Origin: Caryophanales bacterium UBA5732
GTDB taxonomy: Bacteria; Bacillota_I; Bacilli_A; Izemoplasmatales; Hujiaoplasmataceae
DNA length: 6,086 nt
Assembly (NCBI GenBank): GCA_002419445.1
Contig: DIGC01000036.1
Span: 1-6,086 of the forward strand
Direction: 5' to 3'
Part shown: positions 1-3,491 of the stretch, one piece after another
Numbering within the stretch: the first letter of the stretch is position 1
Layout of the letters: the number at the start of each line of letters is the position of its first letter
Made by a program: the position numbers and the translations under genes
Notes under the pieces: model-generated
What the model saw: the letters and a program-made list of their open reading frames with translations, nothing else
Told to the model about the DNA's origin: nothing
Databases searched by the model: none

Positions 1-2
1 CC

Positions 3-167
3 GCAGCTAACATATTTAAAAGCAGCTTGGATGTCAGTAAAGATTTTAGGTTTGCGATTGAGAAAAACCAGTTTCATATCATCCTAGACACAGTTAATTT
101 AACCAAACACTGGCTTTATTCTATGGTTGATTTTTTAGAAAAATTAAACAATTTAAAAGGCGCATAA
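3..167 (+). CDS. C-terminal fragment of an unidentified protein (5' end outside window)
   Basis: Frame 3 is open from the left edge to a TAA at 165-167, giving about 54 residues. The other two forward frames are closed by stops in this stretch. The fragment is rich in Lys, Leu, Phe and Asn and ends in a probable amphipathic helix (…VDFLEKLNNLKGA). I do not recognise the family. The synteny expectation for the gene before yaaA is dnaN, the beta sliding clamp. Clamp proteins normally end in a short strand with a conserved Met-Pro-Met/Val-Arg-type motif, and nothing like that is seen here, so dnaN is unlikely. Its one Trp is TGG. An intrinsic terminator overlapping the stop codon supports a real gene end and separates it from the yaaA operon. 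No function is assigned. Confidence 0.55.
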   Translation, partial: AANIFKSSLDVSKDFRFAIEKNQFHIILDTVNLTKHWLYSMVDFLEKLNNLKGA

Positions 168-182
168 AAAAGCGCTTTTTTT
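155..182 (+). terminator. Intrinsic (Rho-independent) terminator of the upstream gene
   Basis: A 9-bp stem pairs 155-163 (AAAAGGCGC) with 172-180 (GCGCTTTTT), including one G-U pair. The GCGC core pairs perfectly, the loop is 8 nt and A-rich (164-171), and a run of seven T spans 176-182. The stop codon at 165-167 lies in the loop, so termination is packed right against the end of the gene. This should insulate the yaaA-recF-gyrB-gyrA operon from upstream transcription. Confidence 0.8.
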
Positions 183-196
183 AATGGATAAAACAA

Positions 197-218
197 CGAT
201 TTTAATTGAAAAAAATCG
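197..218. repeat. Inverted repeat covering the -35 box
   Basis: CGATTTT at 197-203 and AAAATCG at 212-218 are perfect 7-bp inverted arms around an 8-nt centre. The -35 hexamer (206-211) lies in that centre. This could be an operator for a dimeric regulator, but in such AT-rich DNA a 7-bp palindrome can arise by chance. There is no T-run directly after it, so it does not look like a second terminator. Confidence 0.35.
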
Positions 219-234
219 CTATTTATTATATAAT
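206..234 (+). promoter_or_regulatory. Sigma-A (sigma-70 type) promoter of the yaaA-recF-gyrB-gyrA operon
   Basis: The -35 hexamer TTGAAA (206-211) matches the consensus at five of six positions. After an exact 17-bp spacer comes a perfect -10 TATAAT (229-234). Transcription would start near 241-242, giving a leader of about 26 nt before the yaaA ATG. The promoter lies directly downstream of a terminator and upstream of four tightly packed genes, so it is probably the main promoter of the whole operon. A second TATAAT copy lies 14 bp downstream (243-248) but has no good -35 at the right distance. Confidence 0.8.
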
Positions 235-256
235 ATAGTATATATAATATAGTATA
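227..256 (+). repeat. Perfect 14-bp tandem duplication of the -10 region
   Basis: TATATAATATAGTA at 227-240 is repeated without mismatch at 241-254, and TA at 255-256 starts a partial third copy. The unit contains the full TATAAT -10 box, so the -10 element is duplicated and the second copy falls on the predicted transcription start. The second copy ends just at the start of the ribosome-binding site of yaaA. Confidence 0.85.
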
Positions 257-262
257 AGGTGA
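256..262 (+). promoter_or_regulatory. Ribosome-binding site that fixes the yaaA start
   Basis: AAGGTGA at 256-262 matches the Shine-Dalgarno complement AAGGAGGTGA in part, and its AAGGTG core sits six bases before the ATG at 268. A GTG at 259 is in the same frame, but it lies inside this ribosome-binding sequence and cannot use it. ATG 268 is therefore the better start. Confidence 0.75.
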
Positions 263-267
263 CGCTA

Positions 268-477
268 ATGAAAGAAGTTAAAATTAAAACAGAATACATC
301 ACTTTAGGACAATTAATCAAGTACTTGAGTTTAGTTGGATCTGGTGGAGAAGTTAAGTTTTTTATTATGGAAAATCAAATTTTGCTTAATGATGAACCAG
401 AAAATAGACGGGGTAAAAAAATTTATCCTAATGATGTTGTTGAAATTAATAACCAATCTTATCGGATAACTAAATAA
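268..477 (+). CDS. yaaA: S4-domain RNA-binding protein YaaA
   Basis: This is a 69-residue protein, close to the roughly 70 residues of B. subtilis YaaA, and consists almost entirely of one S4-like RNA-binding domain. Visible family features are the start ITLGQLIKYL (11-20), the GSGGEVKFFI turn and strand (24-33), the LLNDEPENRRGKKIYPND core (39-56) with the conserved Arg-Arg-Gly-Lys-Lys, and a closing strand (57-67). It is a small cytoplasmic protein. S4 domains bind structured RNA, and YaaA relatives have been linked to ribosome assembly, but the exact role is not clear from sequence. A longer frame from GTG 259 was rejected because it overlaps the ribosome-binding site. Its TAA stop overlaps the recF ATG by one base (TAATG), so translation of recF is probably coupled to it. 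Placement before recF is standard for Firmicutes-type origin regions. Confidence 0.92.
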   Translation: MKEVKIKTEYITLGQLIKYLSLVGSGGEVKFFIMENQILLNDEPENRRGKKIYPNDVVEINNQSYRITK

Positions 478-1562
478 TGTTTATTAATACTATTTCCCTA
501 TCAAATTATCGAGGTTACAAAAAAGCTGATATCTCTTTCGGTAAAAGCGTCAATTTTTTTGTTGGCAATAATGGCAGCGGAAAAACTAATCTGCTCGAGT
601 CAATATATTTTCTCGCTTTAGCTAAATCATATAAAACCGTTGATACTTCTACTATTAAAACTGATTCTGAATTCGCGAGAATAACTGCTAAAATTACTTC
701 AGATAAAGATTTTAGTTCTAAAATCGTAATATCAAAAATAGGGAAAAAAATCAGTATCAATAACAAAGAAATAGATAAATTAAGCGATTATATTGGTAAA
801 ATTAAAGTCTTGGCTTTTTTGCCAGAAGACATGGATCTTATTAAAGGAGCTCCTAAAAATAGGAGATATTTTATTGATATGATAATCGGTCAGTTCGATA
901 AAAACTACCTAATTGAACTGGGAAATTATAAAAATGTCCTTAAACAAAGAAACGAGTTACTGAAAATTTTATCTGAAAATCACAGCAAAGACTTTACTTT
1001 ATTAGATATTTATACTGAACAACTTTCAACAAGCGCAGAAATTATAATTAATTTAAGAACCAGATTCATAACAAAAATAAATGATGAATTAGAGCAAATG
1101 TATCACTATTTATCAGCTAATGGTAAAAAAATCTGTTTTAAATACAACCCTCTAATTGAAAGAGACATCTTAATTCAGTTAAAAGAAAAATATCAAAAGG
1201 ATATATTTTTTAGAACCACTAGCGTTGGTCCGCATCGAGATGATTATGATTTTCTAATCGATGATATATATGCTAAGGACTTTGCTTCCCAGGGCGAGCA
1301 AAGAATAATTATTTTAGCGATTCTGCTATCTATAGCTAACATCATAATCAAAGAAAAAAAAGTAAAACCAATATTATTACTTGACGATGTTTTTTCTGAG
1401 TTAGATTATTTAAGACAAAATCAGTTAGTTAAATATTTGACCACAGCTGATCTGCAATCTATCATAACCACAACTAATATCAAAGACATCAATAATAGTT
1501 TTTTAAACAATTCAAAAATCTTTAGTGTTAAAAATCACTTAATTAGGGAGGACAAAATTTAA
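477..1562 (+). CDS. recF: DNA replication and repair protein RecF
   Basis: This 361-residue protein is of normal length for RecF (about 350-370). RecF is an SMC/Rad50-like ATPase that, with RecO and RecR, loads RecA onto gapped DNA at stalled or damaged forks. The N-terminus has the family start (ISLSNYRGY, 6-14). Walker A is GNNGSGKT at 30-37, and the conserved VGPHRDD motif is at 250-256. The ABC-type signature SQGEQR is at 271-276, Walker B ILLLDD at 299-304, and the D-loop SELD at 307-310. All ATPase motifs are intact. The start ATG overlaps the yaaA stop (TAATG). No convincing ribosome-binding site precedes it, only a weak GGA about ten bases upstream, so expression probably depends on coupling to yaaA and may be low. 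The stop overlaps the gyrB ATG in the same TAATG manner. Its presence argues against a typical Mycoplasma, most of which lack recF. Confidence 0.96.
   Translation: MFINTISLSNYRGYKKADISFGKSVNFFVGNNGSGKTNLLESIYFLALAKSYKTVDTSTIKTDSEFARITAKITSDKDFSSKIVISKIGKKISINNKEIDKLSDYIGKIKVLAFLPEDMDLIKGAPKNRRYFIDMIIGQFDKNYLIELGNYKNVLKQRNELLKILSENHSKDFTLLDIYTEQLSTSAEIIINLRTRFITKINDELEQMYHYLSANGKKICFKYNPLIERDILIQLKEKYQKDIFFRTTSVGPHRDDYDFLIDDIYAKDFASQGEQRIIILAILLSIANIIIKEKKVKPILLLDDVFSELDYLRQNQLVKYLTTADLQSIITTTNIKDINNSFLNNSKIFSVKNHLIREDKI
1437..1465 (+). promoter_or_regulatory. Possible internal promoter for gyrB-gyrA inside recF
   Basis: TTGACC (1437-1442) and TATCAT (1460-1465) each match the sigma-A consensus at five of six positions, with an exact 17-bp spacer. 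Transcription would start near 1472, about 90 nt before the gyrB ATG. A separate gyrB promoter would let gyrase be tuned apart from recF, as seen in many bacteria. The elements lie in recF coding sequence, and chance matches are common in AT-rich DNA, so this is tentative. Confidence 0.35.
1545..1552 (+). promoter_or_regulatory. Strong gyrB ribosome-binding site inside the recF 3' end
   Basis: AGGGAGGA (1545-1552) lies nine bases before the gyrB ATG and within the last codons of recF. It is far stronger than anything in front of recF. GyrB can therefore be translated by fresh initiation as well as by coupling, which should give more GyrB than RecF from the same mRNA. Confidence 0.8.
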
Positions 1563-3478
1563 TGGAAAACAGAGAAAATCCTAAGTACGATTCCAGTAAC
1601 ATTCAAATATTAGAGGGTCTTGAGGCTGTTAAAAAAAGACCAGGAATGTACATTGGGACTACAGGGCCAAGAGGTCTGCACCATTTGGTTTGGGAAATTG
1701 TCGATAACGCAGTTGATGAAGCTTTAGCTGGTTATTGTGATCATATCAAAGTAGAAATACTTCCGGGGAACGTCATTAGAGTTACTGATAATGGTCGCGG
1801 AATACCTGTCGATACTCATCCAAAAACTGGTAGACCATCAGTAGAAACTGTATATACTACTTTACATGCCGGCGGAAAATTTGATCATAATTCTTATAAA
1901 GTTTCTGGAGGGCTTCACGGTGTTGGCGCATCAGTTGTTAATGCCCTTAGCAAGCAAATGATTGTTGAAATTCATAAAGATGGAAAATGGTATAAAATCG
2001 AATTCGATCACGGTTTTGTTAAAAATGAGCTAACTTGTTATGGCGATACTGATAGATCTGGGACTGTTGTTACATTTTTAGCAGACCCTATAATTTTTGA
2101 AGAATCTCAAGAATATGAGTTTGAAACCTTAAGAACCAGAATTCAACAATTAGCTTTTTTGAATAAAGGAATCATGTTCGCCATTTCTGATTCTAGAGAT
2201 GAATCAAAAATCATACACAAAGATTATTGCTATCAAGGCGGTGTAAAAGAATACGTTTCTTTCCTCAACCAAGATAAAAAACCAATTCACCCTCAAGTAG
2301 CTTACTTTGAAGGTGAACAAGAAAATATCATCGTGGAAATTGCAATGCAATACAACGATGGGTATTCTTCAGATAATATCTACCCTTTCACAAATAATAT
2401 CACTAACCCTGAAGGCGGTACTCATGAAGAAGGATTTAAAACCACTTTAACAAGGATTTTAAATAATTATGGAAAGAGTTCAAACATTTTTAAAAAAGAT
2501 GAGTCTTTAACCGGAGAAGATACACGTGAAGGTTTAGTAGCGATTATTTCTATCAAACATCCAGATCCACAATTTGAAGGTCAAACAAAATCCAAACTTG
2601 GATCTAGCGATGCTAGGAGAGTTGTCGGAGCTGTAATGACCGAAGGTTTAGAACGCTTTTTATTAGAAAATCCTAGCGCAGCTAAGATTGTAATTGAAAA
2701 GGCTTTAATGGCTCAAAGAGCTAGGTTAGCAGCAAAAAAAGCTAGAGAAGCAACGAGAAGAAAATCTCCTCTTGACAGTCTAGGTTTCGCATCGAAACTA
2801 GCTGATTGTCGAACAAGAGATACAAACAGAGCTGAAATCTATATCGTGGAAGGTGACTCTGCCGGCGGTTCTGCAAAACAAGGTAGAGATTCTGAATTCC
2901 AAGCAATCTTGCCTTTAAGAGGTAAAGTATTAAACGTTGAAAAAACAAGAATTGATAGAGCTCTTCAAAACAAAGAAATTCTTTCAATGATTCAAGCCTT
3001 TGGTACAGGTATTGGAGAAGAATTCAATTTAGAAAATTTACGATACAAAAAAATCATCATCATGACCGATGCCGACGTCGATGGCGCTCATATTAGAACA
3101 CTTCTTCTAACATTTTTATTTAGATACCTGAAACCACTAATAGAAAACGGCAATGTTTTTATAGCTCAGCCACCTCTATTTAAAGTTCAATCAGGAAAAA
3201 GCATTCAATACGCTTATCAAGAAAAAGAATTAGAAAAGATTTTAAGTGAATTAAATGGCAAACCAACGCTCCAAAGATATAAAGGACTTGGTGAAATGAA
3301 TCCCGAACAACTTTGGGAAACAACTATGGATCCTGAAAAAAGAACATTATTACTCGTGAATATTGATAATGCTATTGAAGCAGACAGAATTTTTACTATG
3401 TTAATGGGCGACGATACTGAAAGCCGCAAAGAATTTATCAATGACAATGCTGAATATGTTAAAAATTTAGACATATAA
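1562..3478 (+). CDS. gyrB: DNA gyrase subunit B (ATPase subunit)
   Basis: This 638-residue protein has the usual length for GyrB lacking the enterobacterial insertion. GyrB binds ATP, dimerises to capture the transported DNA segment, and supplies the metal site for DNA cleavage. The GHKL ATPase domain (about 10-225) shows the catalytic base E45 and Mg-binding N49, the DNGRGIP motif at 76-82 and the GGLHGVG lid motif at 116-122. The transducer domain carries the QTK loop at 341-343, whose Lys contacts the ATP gamma-phosphate. The TOPRIM domain has EGDSAGG (430-436) and DADVDG (503-508), giving metal ligands E430, D503 and D505. The C-terminal QRYKGLGEMN signature is at 571-580. At the coumarin-contact position (Arg136 in E. 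coli) there is K139. The quinolone-associated Asp (D432) is wild type, and R453 is the usual Gram-positive residue at E. coli Lys447. The ATG overlaps the recF stop and has a strong ribosome-binding site. ParE is the main alternative, but the recF and gyrA neighbours make GyrB the clear call. Confidence 0.98.
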   Translation: MENRENPKYDSSNIQILEGLEAVKKRPGMYIGTTGPRGLHHLVWEIVDNAVDEALAGYCDHIKVEILPGNVIRVTDNGRGIPVDTHPKTGRPSVETVYTTLHAGGKFDHNSYKVSGGLHGVGASVVNALSKQMIVEIHKDGKWYKIEFDHGFVKNELTCYGDTDRSGTVVTFLADPIIFEESQEYEFETLRTRIQQLAFLNKGIMFAISDSRDESKIIHKDYCYQGGVKEYVSFLNQDKKPIHPQVAYFEGEQENIIVEIAMQYNDGYSSDNIYPFTNNITNPEGGTHEEGFKTTLTRILNNYGKSSNIFKKDESLTGEDTREGLVAIISIKHPDPQFEGQTKSKLGSSDARRVVGAVMTEGLERFLLENPSAAKIVIEKALMAQRARLAAKKAREATRRKSPLDSLGFASKLADCRTRDTNRAEIYIVEGDSAGGSAKQGRDSEFQAILPLRGKVLNVEKTRIDRALQNKEILSMIQAFGTGIGEEFNLENLRYKKIIIMTDADVDGAHIRTLLLTFLFRYLKPLIENGNVFIAQPPLFKVQSGKSIQYAYQEKELEKILSELNGKPTLQRYKGLGEMNPEQLWETTMDPEKRTLLLVNIDNAIEADRIFTMLMGDDTESRKEFINDNAEYVKNLDI

Positions 3479-3491
3479 GAGGGAGGATAAA

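Noticed and set aside
183..256. AT-rich stretch as a replication origin unwinding element
   Set aside because: No DnaA boxes accompany it, and the AT-rich part is explained by the promoter and its 14-bp tandem repeat.
259..267. Upstream GTG start adding three residues to YaaA
   Set aside because: The GTG lies inside the AAGGTGA ribosome-binding sequence that serves ATG 268, and nothing upstream could serve it.
515..766. Minus-strand open frame opposite recF
   Set aside because: It is antisense to the Walker A region of recF, has no recognisable domain and no supporting ribosome-binding site. It is a shadow of the real gene.
1381..1409. TTGACG…GATTAT as a second internal gyrB promoter
   Set aside because: The -10 matches only four of six, and the -35 encodes part of the conserved RecF Walker B motif, so its sequence is fixed by protein function.
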